NCBI GenBank assembly: GCA_002007465.1
Contig: LNAC01000742.1
Coordinates: forward strand, 229,631 to 293,630
Source of the DNA: Ailurus styani
Lineage: Eukaryota; Chordata; Mammalia; Carnivora; Ailuridae
DNA: 64,000 nucleotides
Direction of reading: 5' to 3'
The notes below the pieces were generated by a model that saw only the letters and a list, made by a program, of their open reading frames with translations, searched no databases and was not told where the DNA came from. Positions 11,975 through 23,639 of this stretch are shown here, in pieces. Position numbers and translations under genes: made by a program. How positions within the stretch are numbered: the stretch's first letter is position 1; every line of letters starts with the position of its first letter.

Positions 11975-13365
11975 AAGTACAGTTGACATACAATGTTATA
12001 TTAATTTCAGATGTAGAGCAGAATGATTAGACAATTCTATACGTTATGCAATGTTCACCAAGATAAGTATAGTTACTATCTGTCACCATGTTATTACAAT
12101 ATTGTGGACTATATGTCCTATACTTTTCATCCCCATAACTAATTTATTTTATAACTAGACATGTGTACTTCTTAATTCCTTCACCTATTTCATCTACCCT
12201 CTACTACCCTCCCCTGAGAAAACTACCAGTTTGTTCTCTGTCTTTATGAGTTTGTTTCTACTTTTGCTTGTTTGCTTACTTTGTTTTTTGGATTCCACAT
12301 ACAAATGAAATGACATGGTGTTTGTCTGATTTATTTCACTTAATGTAATATCCTTTAGGTCCATTCATGTTGTCACAAATGGCAAGATCTCACTCTGCTT
12401 TTATGGCTCATTGAAATTCCATTGGGTACATATATACCACATCTTCTTTATCCATTCATCTATCCATGGATACTTCGGTTGTTTCCATATCTTGGCTATA
12501 ATAAATAATACTGCAATAATCATAGTAGTGCATATATCTTTTCAAATTGGTGTTTTGTTTTCTTTAGGTAAATACCCACTAGTAAAATTTCTGGGTCATA
12601 CAATATTTCTATTTTAAATTTTTCCAGAACTTCCATACTATTTCCCATAGTGGTTGCACCAATTTACATACCCAGCAACTTCTGGGGTCCCCCTTTCCCT
12701 ACATCCTTGCCAACACTTGTTATTTCTTGCCTTTTTTTTTAAAGATTTTATTTATTTATTTGAGAAAGAGATAGCATGGACAGGGGGAGGGGCAGAAGGA
12801 TAGGGAAAGCGGATTCCCTGCTGAGCACGGAGCCCTATGCAGGGCTCCATCTCACAACCCTGAGATCAAGACCTAAGCTGAAGTCAGATGTCCAACAGAC
12901 CGAGCCACCCAGGTGCCCGATTTCTTGTCTTTATGATACTAGTCATTCTGTCTGGTGTGAGGTGATATCTCATTGTGGTTTTGATTTGCATTTACCTGGT
13001 GATTAGTAATATTGAGTATATTCTCATACATCTGCCATCTGTATGTCTTCTTTGGAAAAATGTCTGTTCAGGTCCTCTGCCCATTTTTTAATCAGATTAT
13101 TTGTCTTTTTGGTGTTGAGCTGTAGAAGTTTTTATACATGGATATTAAGCTCTATCGGATTTTTCATTTGCAAGTATCTTCTTCCATTCAGTAGGCACCC
13201 TTTTTATTTTGTTGATGGTTTTCTTCGCTATACAAAAGTGTTTTATTTTGGTGTGATCCCAGTAGTTTATTTTTGGTTTTGTTTCCCTTGTCTGAGGAGA
13301 CATATCCAGGAAAATACTGTTAAGGCCAATGTCCATGAGATTACTGCCCATATTTTTGTTTAGGA
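11970..13365 (-). mobile_element. L1 ORF2 C-terminal part and 3' UTR, antisense
   Basis: On the minus strand, bases about 13351-13145 encode an L1 ORF2-like stretch (WDHTKIKHFCIAKKTINKIK, then PTEWKKILANEKSD). Further on come the [23 protein letters not shown] block and the 3' UTR, ending with the complement of ATTGAAGTACAGTTGACATA near 11970. Frameshifts and stops show it is inactive. A SINE splits it at 12734-12919. Confidence 0.9.
12734..12919 (-). mobile_element. Can-SINE (SINEC) inside an L1, antisense
   Basis: The minus strand carries head GGGCACCTGGGTGGCTCGG, a tRNA-like part and a TAAATAAATAAAATCTTT tail. A near-perfect target-site duplication, ATTTCTTG(C/T)CTT, lies at 12722-12733 and 12920-12931. 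It is younger than the L1 it interrupts. Confidence 0.92.
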
Positions 13366-13366
13366 G

Positions 13367-14731
13367 TTAACAATAATGTTTTAATTTTCTCTTACAATTC
13401 TCCTCTAATAGGGTATGTCAAATATTTTAAGGGTTGAGGTTACATAAATAAATAAGTTTGATAATTTTTATATGACCTAGATTTTGGTCTTCTCAACTCA
13501 TATATTTTCAGTCTAACTAAGTAGTAATTTTTAGTCTGAGAAACGATATTTATGCCTGATTTGTCTTAAAACTTATTATGCCTGATTTGTTCAAGGTCTG
13601 ACACAGATTCTTTAAAATAAAGTCTTCAAAATAAAGTCTTGAACTTTATTTTATAAATAGTATTTCACATACCCTGCTCAATTTGGGCATGATCTTAGTA
13701 CTTTCTTGCTTTAGTGACTCATCAGACTGGAGTTAGAGGCCACCCATAAACATATTCTTCTAGACTCTCTCTACACTGAACAGATGGAACATCCATGAAT
13801 AAATTCAGCAAACCTAACTGGGGATACAAAAGACTACAAAAATATCGGGTTGAAGTGTTCTCCTGAAGAATTTCAGCTTGGCTGCAATCTTCCAGATTCC
13901 TGGTTTTTCAAATTAAATTGTGTTTTTTCAAGTGCTTTGTTCTATAAATCTGTATTCAGCTCAACTAGTTATTTATATACATATGGCTTTGTTATTAAGT
14001 TTGTGCTCATCCACACATACTTCACTTGGACCAAATTTTGACATCTACATGTTAAGAATTAAAGAGAGCAGAACATCGAGGACCTCAAGATACTGTTGTA
14101 ATGGCATATGGCTTTGGTTATTATATAGACTGGAATATTGACCAGAGTTGTGCGAAATGATACCAAAGAGTTTACTCTGTAGTCTGACTTCACATGTTCT
14201 AGCACAATTATGTTGATTTATAAATAGGAGTTGATTTCTAGACTATCAGATTCACTTTTCATTCATTTAACAATTCAAATCAAACACTTGTATGTATAAG
14301 CACTATTATTGGTGCTAAGGATATTGCAGGGATCAAAGCAGAAAAAAATTCCTTGTCTGCATAGAGATTACCTTCTTATAAGAAGAAAAAGATTTTCCTC
14401 TTGATTTGGTTATCCTATCAAACAAATAAACTTTCTTTTTTTTATCCTTTCTAATTCCAGAAAAATACTTATTTTAATTTTTTGGGGGGGTAATGAATAT
14501 GAAATTTTTTCCAGGAATACTGGAGTTAAATCACAATCATTTGTAATTTCTAAATTGCTTTTAGAAGCCTAAATGTCGAGAAAAGTTATCTTATCTATTT
14601 TAAATAAATGCACAACATTAATGAATTTCTATTGTTTTAGTAAGTTAAATATTTAGCTGATTTATATACTGATTTCAGGAAAATAGAAAGATAATGAGGA
14701 TTCAAGCTTAAAAGTACATTTTTTTTAACCT
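13367..14731. other. AT-rich unclassified non-coding DNA
   Basis: No repeat or exon was recognised. A tandem echo of TATGCCTGATTTGT occurs near 13550-13590 and of TAAAGTCTT near 13620-13640. The overlapping open frames at 13850-14141 lack any recognisable domain. Confidence 0.5.
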
Positions 14732-14928
14732 GGGGGGCCTGGGTGACTCAGCTGGTTAAGCATCTGACTCCTGACTTTGGCTCATGTCATGATCTCAGCA
14801 TTGTGAGACTGAGCTCTATGTCAATTTAAAAATTGTTGATGGGCTCACACACTGGGCATGGAGTCTGCTTAAGTTTCTCTCTCTCCTCTACCCTTTTTAA
14901 AAAAATTTTTTTTAAATAAATAAATAAT
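14732..14928 (+). mobile_element. Old Can-SINE variant
   Basis: Diverged sense SINE: head GGGGCCTGGGTGACTCAGC, then GTTAAGCATCTGACTC, GTCATGATCTCAGCATTGTG, an insertion-like AATTTAAAAATTGTTGATG portion, GGCATGGAGTCTGCTT and an A-rich tail. The longer middle and divergence suggest an older subfamily than the copies with exact duplications. Confidence 0.85.
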
Positions 14929-14929
14929 T

Positions 14930-16288
14930 TTTCATCCTAAAAGGTAAGACTATTTATCTGTTAAAATAGAGATTTTTTTTCCTTTTAACTACTTGAAAAT
15001 ACAAACAATGTAATAATACTTAAGTTCAACAATAGATTTTAAACATTAGACTTGACGAAAGCCACAACTGGAATGAATTGATATACTGTGCTTCTTTGAC
15101 ACTGAAAGGCCTTTATAGTATCTAAGTAATAGTATAAAGTGAATAACTATAGTATTTTCAAACTCCTCTCCCATACACACTATTTTTTTAAGTTTCTTTT
15201 AAATACACTAAATTAAAACTTTTTTTTTAATGAAAAAATTTTTCATCCTATCTAGTAATTTCTTTCATTTCTAAAATAATTTTCTTGAAATAATTCAGCA
15301 TAAACAGTTACAAATATAAAACTGAATCAAGAAACAGTAGGGTATCTTGGATTTTTAAATTGCCTACATATGCTCTTTCCTATACAGAATGGAGATGGCT
15401 ATTTTGGTTTAAAATCATAAGCCTTAGAAATAAACGTGTCTTTTAGAAGTCCTCATGACAGGCGTATATTCCTTAAGGGCTGATTGTCTTTCTGAGCACT
15501 CTGCTGGGAACGGCACATAGGAAGGTATACCATGGGCAGAACCCAAGAGGACAATATCAAGGATCATCAGTACAAGAGATTCAGATCTTATGGCAGGGCA
15601 AACAGAATGTGCTGTCCCCCAAAGAAAATGTGCAGCAAACATATTACTGATCCAGACAGAATACATAATGTTCTTTGACCTCATTTTCCAGGGGTAGAAA
15701 TGGATTTGTAATGATTTTCCCACATCTGTCCACCTACTGCCCCTTTATTTTTAACCAATATTGCATAGTTGCAAATGTGTCCAAAGTTAAGAAGTGGATT
15801 TGTGGCTCCGAGAAAGACAGCTAAAAGTTCCACATAAAATTCAAACCTTCAGTAAATCATGTTAGTGTCATACTATACCCAATCTAATAATCAGTTAATG
15901 ACATAATGAGAAAATTAGGTTAAACAAGATAATTTGAAGAACTAGAAAGCACAGTGTGAGCTGTTATCCTTGAGGTAGTATGCCAAATTAATCTCATCAA
16001 ACCAGATATATGGTTGAGAAAATATTTTACTATATCTCTAATTTTGTACTCTGGGTCTAGAAGCAAAGCAATATGAGAAATTCAACGATGAGTCAGATAT
16101 GAGTCTTCTCACTAGATAAATTAAGAGTTTAGTTGAAGAGGTGAAGTGTCTAGTAAAATAATTATAAAACAAAAGGAAAAAAGGTAAGTGTCTTTACTGA
16201 GACTGTAATGATAAAGACTTTAAAATAAAAGCAAACAAAATCAGCATGATACTTTATTCATGTTTATAGAAGTATAAATAGTTATTTT
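14930..16288. other. AT-rich unclassified non-coding DNA
   Basis: No repeat or exon was recognised. A 99-codon open frame on the minus strand at 15424-15723 has no domain I know and no visible splice or promoter context; I treat it as chance. Confidence 0.5.
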
Positions 16289-16302
16289 AATAAATGAGCT
16301 GG

Positions 16303-16506
16303 GGGCGCCTGGGTGGCTCAGTGGGTTAAAGCCTCTGCTTTCGGCTCAGGTCATGATCTCAGAGTCCTGGGATCGAGGCCCGCATCGGGCTCCCTGCTCA
16401 GCAAGGAGCCTGCTTCCCCTTCTCTCTCTCTGCCTGCCTCTTTGCCTCCTTGTGATCTCCCTCCCTCTGTGAAATAAATAAAATCTTTAAAAAAATAAAT
16501 TAAAAA
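16303..16506 (+). mobile_element. Young Can-SINE (SINEC)
   Basis: Near-intact SINE starting GGCGCCTGGGTGGCTCAGTG, with a CT-rich segment and an A-rich tail. Exact 14-bp target-site duplication AATAAATGAGCTGG at 16289-16302 and 16507-16520. Confidence 0.95.
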
Positions 16507-18739
16507 AATAAATGAGCTGGATTTAAATGCACCATGATTACTTTAAAATCTTACCTAGGATTGCTGGAGAAGATGACAGAGTAGGAGGATCCTAAGCTTA
16601 CCTTGTCCCATGGACACACTTCGATAAGAGCCACATCAGAGCAACCAATCCAGGAAATGACCCAAATACTGTCAGAATAGACTTTCCACAATTAATCATA
16701 GAGAGGAGGCCACATCCGTACGTTTAGGAAGGGCAAAGATGCAGTCAGAAAACAAACTCCCAGCAAAACTAACTACAGATAGGAGGGCACCACAAGCACA
16801 GAGAAGGAAGAGCAGCAGACATCACACCAGGCACCGCAGACATGGGGGAACCTGCACTGGGAAGACAAGCCCCCGTAACATTTGGCTTTGAAAGTTAGTG
16901 GGGCTTCGCTTTGTGCGTTTTCACAACCAATGGGACTTAACTCCAAGTACTTTTAAAAATCAGCTGGCTTAGCTCTGGGGGAGCTGGGAGAGCCATAGGA
17001 AACTGAGTCCTGACCCTCAAAGAGAAAGCATAATAAGCAACCTCTCTTAGATATAGCATAGAAGCAGCAGTTTGAAAAGTACGTACGAGATACATGAAGG
17101 AGATTAATTTATTAATCTCAGAACATGTGCTGAAGAGGTAGGGATCTTTAGGAGAGTTCTCCAAGAACAAAAGAGCTGACAGGTGCCATTCCTCTCCCCC
17201 TCCCAAAGCTGCCTAGATAGCTAGACACTTGTGGAAACCAGCACAAACACTCTGCAGCTACCTTGCTAACATGGTGCACCTCACCCCTGTGTTCTTCTGC
17301 AGATCCACCCCATTCAACACGCCCCACTTGGCTGGAGTCCCTCTAAATTTGCTCCTGCCCAGTCTTACACTGCAGTCTTCCTGCCCTGGGAAGAGGGGAA
17401 AATAACCACCAATTAACTGCAGCCCCAGCAACCCAGTGAACAGACATCTGGTCTGATTGCTAACAATACTCATATGCAAATCCATGGCAGCCCCAGACTG
17501 TCCCCCTTACAGGGACCAAACCCAGCCCACAACAGGCAGAGTGGGCCATTGCAGCCAACTGAACTGAACGCAGATGAGGCTCAGCTACACTAGTAGGGCA
17601 CACGCAGTCCACATTAGGAGACACCAATGAAGCAACAGGTTCTGGTGAACAGTGGGCATTGTGCTACGGAGCACCACAGGACCACTTCTTTATAAGGCCA
17701 CTACCTTCAAGATCAGGAGACATAACTGATTTCCTAATATATAGAAACAAACACAGAGAGTCAGATAAAATGAGGTGACAGAAAAATATATCCCAAATGA
17801 GAGAAAAGGGCAAAACCACAACAAAACAGTAAATGAAATGGAGATAAGCAATATGCCTGACAAAGAATCCAAAGTTATGGTCACAAAGGTATTTACTGCC
17901 CTTGAGAAAAAAGTGGAGGGTCTCAGTGAGACCTTTAACAAAGCGATAGGAAATATAAAAGAAGAACCAATCAGACATGAAGAACTCAATAAACAGAAAT
18001 TAAAAACATACTAGAGAGAATCAATAGTAGATCAGAGGACACAGAACAGATCAGTGAACTGGAAGACAGAGCAATGGAAAGCAGCCAAGCAGAACAGCAA
18101 AAAGAAAGAAGAAGAATAAAAAAATGAGAATAGGATAAGGAAACTCAGTGACATCATCAAGCATAATATAATTTACAATATAAGGATCCCAGAAGGAGAA
18201 GAAAGACAATATAGGGCAGAAAATTTGTTTGAAGAGGTAATAGCTGAAAACTTCCCTAACCTGGGGAAGAAAACAGACATTTAGATCCAGGAGGCACAGA
18301 GAGTCCTCCACAAAATCAACCCAAAAAGCCCACACCAAGATACATAATATTTAAAAAGGCAAAAAGTAGTGATAAAGAGAGAATTTTAAATGCAGCAAGA
18401 GGAAATAAAACAGTTATATACAAGAGAAATCCATAAGGCTATCAGCTGATTTTTCAGCAGAAACTGTAGGTCAGAAGACAGTGGCACAACATATCTAAAG
18501 TTCTGAAAGGAAGGAAACCTACAACCAACAATACTCTATCCAGCAAGACTATCATTCAGAATATAAGGAGAGATAAAGAGTTTCCCAGACAAAAGTGAGA
18601 GTAGTTCATCTCCACTAAATCAGCCTTACAACAAACATTAAAGGGAATTCATTGAGTGAAAAGACAAGACCATAATCAAGAGTAAGAAATTAAGAAAGGA
18701 AAAAAAATTTCACAGGTAAATATAAATATAATAAAAGTA

Positions 18740-18865
18740 AGGAGGGCACGTGTTGTGATGAGCACTGGGTGTTATATGCAACTAATGAATCATTGAACAC
18801 TACATCAAAAACTAATGATGTACTACATGTTGGCTAACTGAATATAATAAAAAATTTTCAAAAAA
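18740..18865 (+). mobile_element. L1 3' end inserted in older L1/HAL1
   Basis: A short 5'-truncated L1 3' UTR (GTTGTGATGAGCACTGGGTG near 18752, ending AATATAATAAAAAATT) is flanked by direct repeats AATAAAAGTA at 18730-18739 and 18866-18875. These look like target-site duplications, showing a nested insertion. Confidence 0.8.
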
Positions 18866-19483
18866 AATAAAAGTAGTAAGATTAGTCACTAATTAAACCA
18901 ATATGGAGGTTAAAGCACAAAAGAAGTGAAATCAATTATATCTATAAAAATCAGCCAAGGGATTAACAAAATAATTTAAGGTATGACATCATGCACATAA
19001 AATGTAGAAGGTGATAAAAATTTAGTGATTTTATAATGGGTTCAAATTTAAGTAATCATCAACCTAATGTAAACTGCTATATTCACAAGATATTATATAT
19101 GAGCCTAATGGTAACCACAAATCAAAAAACCTATAATAGATATATAAGAAATAAAGAAAAAAGATAAAAGCATATCACTAAAAACAGCTAACAAACCAAA
19201 AGGGAAGAGAGCAAGAGAAGAAAATGACAGAGAAGAACTACAGAAACAACCATAAAACAAGGAACAAAATGGCAATAAGTACACACCTACCAATAATTAC
19301 TTTGAATGTAAATGTTGTAAATGCTCTAATCAAAAAACCTAATAGATATTTTCAGAATATTCCAAAAAGCAATGGAATACACATTCTTTTCAAGGGCACA
19401 AGTTACATTCTCTGGAACTGACTACATATTAAGTCACAAAGCAAGTCTCAATAAGTTTAAAAAGACTGAAATCATATCATGCA

Positions 19484-19688
19484 TATTTTTTTAAAGATTT
19501 TATTTATTTATTTGACACAGAGAGAGAGAAATTACAAGTAGGCAGAGAGGCAGGCAGAGAGACAGGGAGAGGAGGAAGCAGGCTCCCTGACGAACAGAGA
19601 GCCCGATGCAGGCCTCGATCCCAGGACGCTGAGATCATGACCTGAGCCGAAAGCAGAGGCTTTAACCCACTGAGCCACCCAGGCGCCC
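19484..19688 (-). mobile_element. Can-SINE (SINEC), antisense
   Basis: The minus strand reads GGGCGCCTGGGTGGCTCAGT from 19688 to a TAAATAAATAAAATC tail near 19492. Direct repeat ATATCATGCA occurs at 19474-19483 and 19689-19698. It interrupts the L1 ORF2 relic. Confidence 0.93.
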
Positions 19689-19810
19689 ATATCATGCACA
19701 TTTTTTAACCATAATGCTATGAAACTAGAAAGCAATCAAAAGAAAAAATCTGAAAGGAACACAAATACATGGAGGTTAAAGAACATGCTACTAAACAATG
19801 AATGGTCAAC

Positions 19811-19873
19811 CATCAGGCTCCTTGCTCAGTGGGGAGCCTGCTTCTCCCTCTCCCTGTCACTCCCGCTGCTTGT

Positions 19874-19906
<33 letters not shown>

Positions 19907-19937
19907 GACAAATAAATGAACAAAATCTTAAAAAAAA
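19811..19937 (+). mobile_element. 5'-truncated Can-SINE with (CT)n
   Basis: Only the 3' half of the SINE is present (CATCAGGCTCCTTGCTCAGT onward). Its pyrimidine segment has expanded to a CT array at about 19875-19904, followed by an A-rich tail. It lies about 120 bases from the antisense SINE at 19484-19688. Confidence 0.88.
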
Positions 19938-19984
19938 CCCCAAAACTTAGTTCCCCCTTAATTTCCAAGTCTCTCTTTTTTCCT

Positions 19985-20545
19985 TGTTCTCTTCTTAGCT
20001 CTCTGATAAGTTTCCTAGCTAATGGTTTTCTCAGTGTTCCACACTTGATTATCTTCTTGCCTCAGCCCACAGGCTCTCTCTAGGAGATCTCATCCATTGT
20101 TCTATTCAATACTATTTACAATCAATGACTCTGAAACCTTTAGAAGATAGACCTGCATATCCCATAGACAGAAAATCACAGTTTTCCGTAATCTAACAAA
20201 TACACCCCAGTTTTTCCTCTTGAGTTCTATACTCATTTTTTTTTCAACCGCTGAATGACCTTGCATCTAAAGACTCCAAAAATCTGGAATACTTCAAATT
20301 CAACATATTCAAAATCTTTAAAACCAATCTTCTCTTTGTCCTCTCTAACATTCATCAAATTTGCCCACCTGGTAAATGAGAAAGAAGTTTTGTGGTTATC
20401 TTTGGCAACTTTGTCCTTTTTATACTCACATTTAGTTCATTACCATTGTTTCTGTGTCTCTTCTATAATACTTGCAAAAGTGTCCCCTCTCTAATATCCC
20501 TTTCCTGTCAATTCCTGACATTTTCACCTCTGTGGTATTTTAACC
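19985..20545 (+). mobile_element. L2-like relic
   Basis: Diffuse similarity to the mammalian L2 ORF2 3' region: a run of short pyrimidine-rich phrases in L2 order (for example AAATTCAACATATTCAAAATC and later CTGACATTTTCACCTCTGTGG). Heavily decayed and recognised only by pattern. Confidence 0.45.
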
Positions 20546-23094
20546 CATATAATTTCTGGCCATGTGGGCACAAAAATTATCAATGAATTAAATCCAGTAA
20601 GAGGATTTGCCTTACTTTAACTTGTTTTACTTTAAACTGAAAGACATTATTACTTTAAAACATCTCTTAAAGCAAATAACATGTACCTGAGAGAAGTAGG
20701 AAGCAAGCTCCTTTAGACAATGAATTTGTAATTGGAACTGAAACATTAGATTATAGGAAAAGTTGGTTCACGTTATAAATTCCAATTCTGAATATGAACC
20801 TTTGGTTAATTTGAATTTTTCACTTTTTTTTCTTTTTTGTCTAGCATTTCTTTGGTCAATGTGACAATAAGGGGCAAGGTATTTTCAGTTCCTATACCAT
20901 CATAGATCTGAAAATATAAAAAATAATACTTGTTAATAGAAACTGTTCACTGGCTCTGTGGAAATACTTGTGATTCACAAGAAATCAAGATTTTCCTTAA
21001 GACGAACTTTTTCTACCACTATTCTGTTTGAAGGTGGAAGTTTAGACAGCTCTTATTAGATCTGCTGTAATAGTAAGATCTTAGCAGTTTCTTGCTTCTC
21101 TTGAACAATGTATAATAATTCTATTCACTGATAATTTTATAAACTCAGTATATCTGAAAAGCAGATGTAGCTCTCTATTTCAAATACTAACTCTTCTCAT
21201 TATGCTCTATCTCATGGGATGATCTCATTTCATCTTCTAATAATAGTAAATTCCATTCTGAACATTATTTTCTATTTAATCAATGTGCAAAATAGGACTT
21301 CTGTTATGTGATAGTCATTTAAATATGAATGTGGGAAAATTAATAACAATTAACCTGAATTATCTGACTTTGAAGTAGGCTCTTCTGAGCACCCTTTAAT
21401 TCAAAAGCAGATCCTAAGAAAGAAGTACCTGAAGTTACCTAATGTATGTGTCAATAAAAATTTTTCCTGTTTTATATTCATTAGAAGTAGAATACCGGGT
21501 ATTAATACAGCTCTATCAAAAGCATGCTAAATAATTTATATTTTCTCATCCTCATGGCTTATTATTTTCCAACAAGAAATCACAAAGCAAAGTGATTTGA
21601 GAATTTTGATATTCTTCGCTTTGAGTCAACTCAAGTCAAAGAATTAAGCCTGGCCCACAACCCACCACAACATTCAACTTGCCAAAATTAACACATCCTT
21701 GAAAAAGGATAAATTATTTATAAAATACTGAATTAATTCCACATTGCTCTAAGTAGGAGAATACCATCTTTTGTTTCCTTCCCTCTATTAATGCTTAAAT
21801 AATACAGAGTATTACATTAAAGGTCCGAGCAATTTTATACAATACTTCATCCCATCTTAATTTCTTCATTCCCTTGACTTGGCATCATAAAATTCTCCAC
21901 TCATTTCAGCCAGAAACTGTTAGGGCTAAATTTCGTTTCAGTACTGCAGCAATGACCTTATAACAGTTATTTGAAAGGTACATAAAACCTTCTCTGTTCT
22001 ACCTGAAGTATGAGATATTTGGAACATCCACAAAAGGGATAATATGGACCTTGAGGCTGTACATTTATTGATGGAAACTTTTTAAAATTATAGAGTAATA
22101 GTAGGTAATCTCCTTCTGTGGAGCTCCATACTTGTAATTTCCACTGCTCTCTTGTAAACTTGCCATCCAATGCGCACATGCAGAGGGATGCTGTTGGCTC
22201 CCTCACTCGGTCACAGTATTGTTACAGAACTGTATTCCCTAAACTCTATCGCTAATCATAGAAGTAGTAAGAGTCAGGACCAATCACTCATTTTTATCCG
22301 ATTCCTCATTTGATGCAATACTTTATGGTACTAGGTTTTAATTATTGTTGAAAGTCTTTTGATTTTTGAGTGTCAATAAAATATTTTAGCCGCACAGTTT
22401 TACTCTTTGTTTTCTTGATTGTATATGCATTTGAATCTACATGGAGCCACCGATTCAGTTTTATTTTGTTTAAATTTTGATTTGTGACCCTCTGCTCCCA
22501 GAGTCCTCCCCAAACTTCAAATTGAACATCAACACACTCCACTAAAAACATGCTGTTAGAGACCAGTGAATCTTCTATTTTAGTGAGCAAACACTATACA
22601 CATTGGAGGCAGTGCCATCTCTAAGTTGCAGAAGCACAAGTAAAGGGTCTTATATGTAGGCTTAGTTTTGGATGGCTAAATACCATTTTCTGTATGAACA
22701 TTCTGTTATTTTGAACAAAGTGCTAGAATATCCTCTTTCAATGTAAACTACTCGCTGCTCTATTAAGAAGACATTTTCCTCATTAAACTATGTTATCCAG
22801 ACAGCAGAGAACTAATTACAATTATGGCAAGTATCTACTTAGTCTATATACCACCTAGGCAGACAAACTGAATAACGAAAGTACCTGCATTATTTACTTT
22901 GTATCATATCAATACAAATTAAGTACATTTTTGGAATAAAAATATATTTATTTCATAACATGCTTGTCAATCCATAAATAATGAATGTCATTGTTTGCTA
23001 CTCAATATTCTACATGCTCTTTATATATTTTAAGAGATTTGGTCCCAGCGTCCTGTCCTTAAAGCCTAATGATAAAGACTGATTAAATCCTAAT
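20546..23094. other. AT-rich unclassified non-coding DNA
   Basis: No clear repeat, exon or RNA gene was recognised. Several short open frames on the minus strand (for example 21967-22206 and 22342-22590) have no recognisable domain. Confidence 0.5.
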
Positions 23095-23300
23095 TGTAAA
23101 GGCTGGCATTAAAGTTACAGCTGTGAAAAGTACTCTAAAGGTCTGAATAAAACCAGGGAGAAGGTGACCTTAGAGGCAGGTGGAACAACATGTGCAAAGG
23201 CTCTGTGGTAAAGGGAAGCATGACACTTTCAGAAATTGAAGGCACATTGTGGCTGGACCATGAAGAAAGGGACTGGAGCATATGGGGCATTTTATGCTAC
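23095..23300 (-). mobile_element. L2-like relic, antisense
   Basis: The segment AACATGTGCAAAGGCTCTGTGG and its surroundings resemble the complement of the L2 block that reads roughly 'CC(T)CAGGGCCTTTGCACATGC'. Decayed; boundaries are approximate. Confidence 0.45.
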
Positions 23301-23409
23301 ATTGACAAAGATGATGCATTGCATTTGTAAAAATATATGGACATTTCTGACAATCTTGTAGAGTATATAAGAAAAAAAGTCCATGAAACACCTTAAAACA
23401 AACATCCTT

Positions 23410-23624
23410 GGGGTACCTGGGTGGCTGAGTCAGTTAAGGCTCTGCCTTCATCTCAGGTCATGATCTAGTACTCAGCAAGGAGTCTGTTTCTCCCTCTGCT
23501 GCTCCCCCCAGCTTGTGTTCTTTCTCATTCCCTCTCTCTCCCGCACGTGCTCTCTCTCTCAAATAAATAAATAAAATCTTTAAAACAACAACAACAACAA
23601 CAGCAACAACAATAACAACAAAAC
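23410..23624 (+). mobile_element. Can-SINE with (CAA)n tail
   Basis: Sense SINE starting GGGGTACCTGGGTGGCTGAG, shortened in the middle, with the tail AATAAATAAATAAAATC extended by a CAA-type array (about 23584-23620). Flanking repeat ACATCCTT at 23402-23409 and 23625-23632 looks like the target-site duplication. Confidence 0.9.
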
Positions 23625-23639
23625 ACATCCTTCTAAACT

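Larger units (their letters stand above)
16561..19811 (+). mobile_element. Decayed L1/HAL1-type element with 5' UTR, ORF1 and ORF2 scraps
   Basis: The element begins with an L1-type 5' UTR (AGAAGATGACAGAGTAGGAGG, CCTAAGCTTACCTTGTCCCA). An ORF1-like region follows from about 17775: an open run of 79 codons (ALEKKVEGLSETFNKAIGN) reaches a stop at about 18012, then further ORF1 sequence runs out of frame to about 18700. ORF2 relics follow: ISTHLPIITLNVNVVNALIK at about 19280, and later a YTFFS...SHKASLNKFKKTEIIS stretch at 19378-19476, both endonuclease-region matches. Most of the endonuclease between them is missing, and nothing of the reverse transcriptase core remains. An L1 tail (18740-18865) and a SINE (19484-19688) have inserted into it, and a further SINE piece abuts its end. 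It cannot be functional. The ORF1-heavy make-up resembles HAL1 (half-L1) elements, but an internally deleted L1 is equally possible. Confidence 0.85.

Noticed and set aside
13145..13351. 68-codon minus-strand frame as a gene
   Set aside because: It is L1 ORF2 sequence (IKHFCIAKKTINKIK region).
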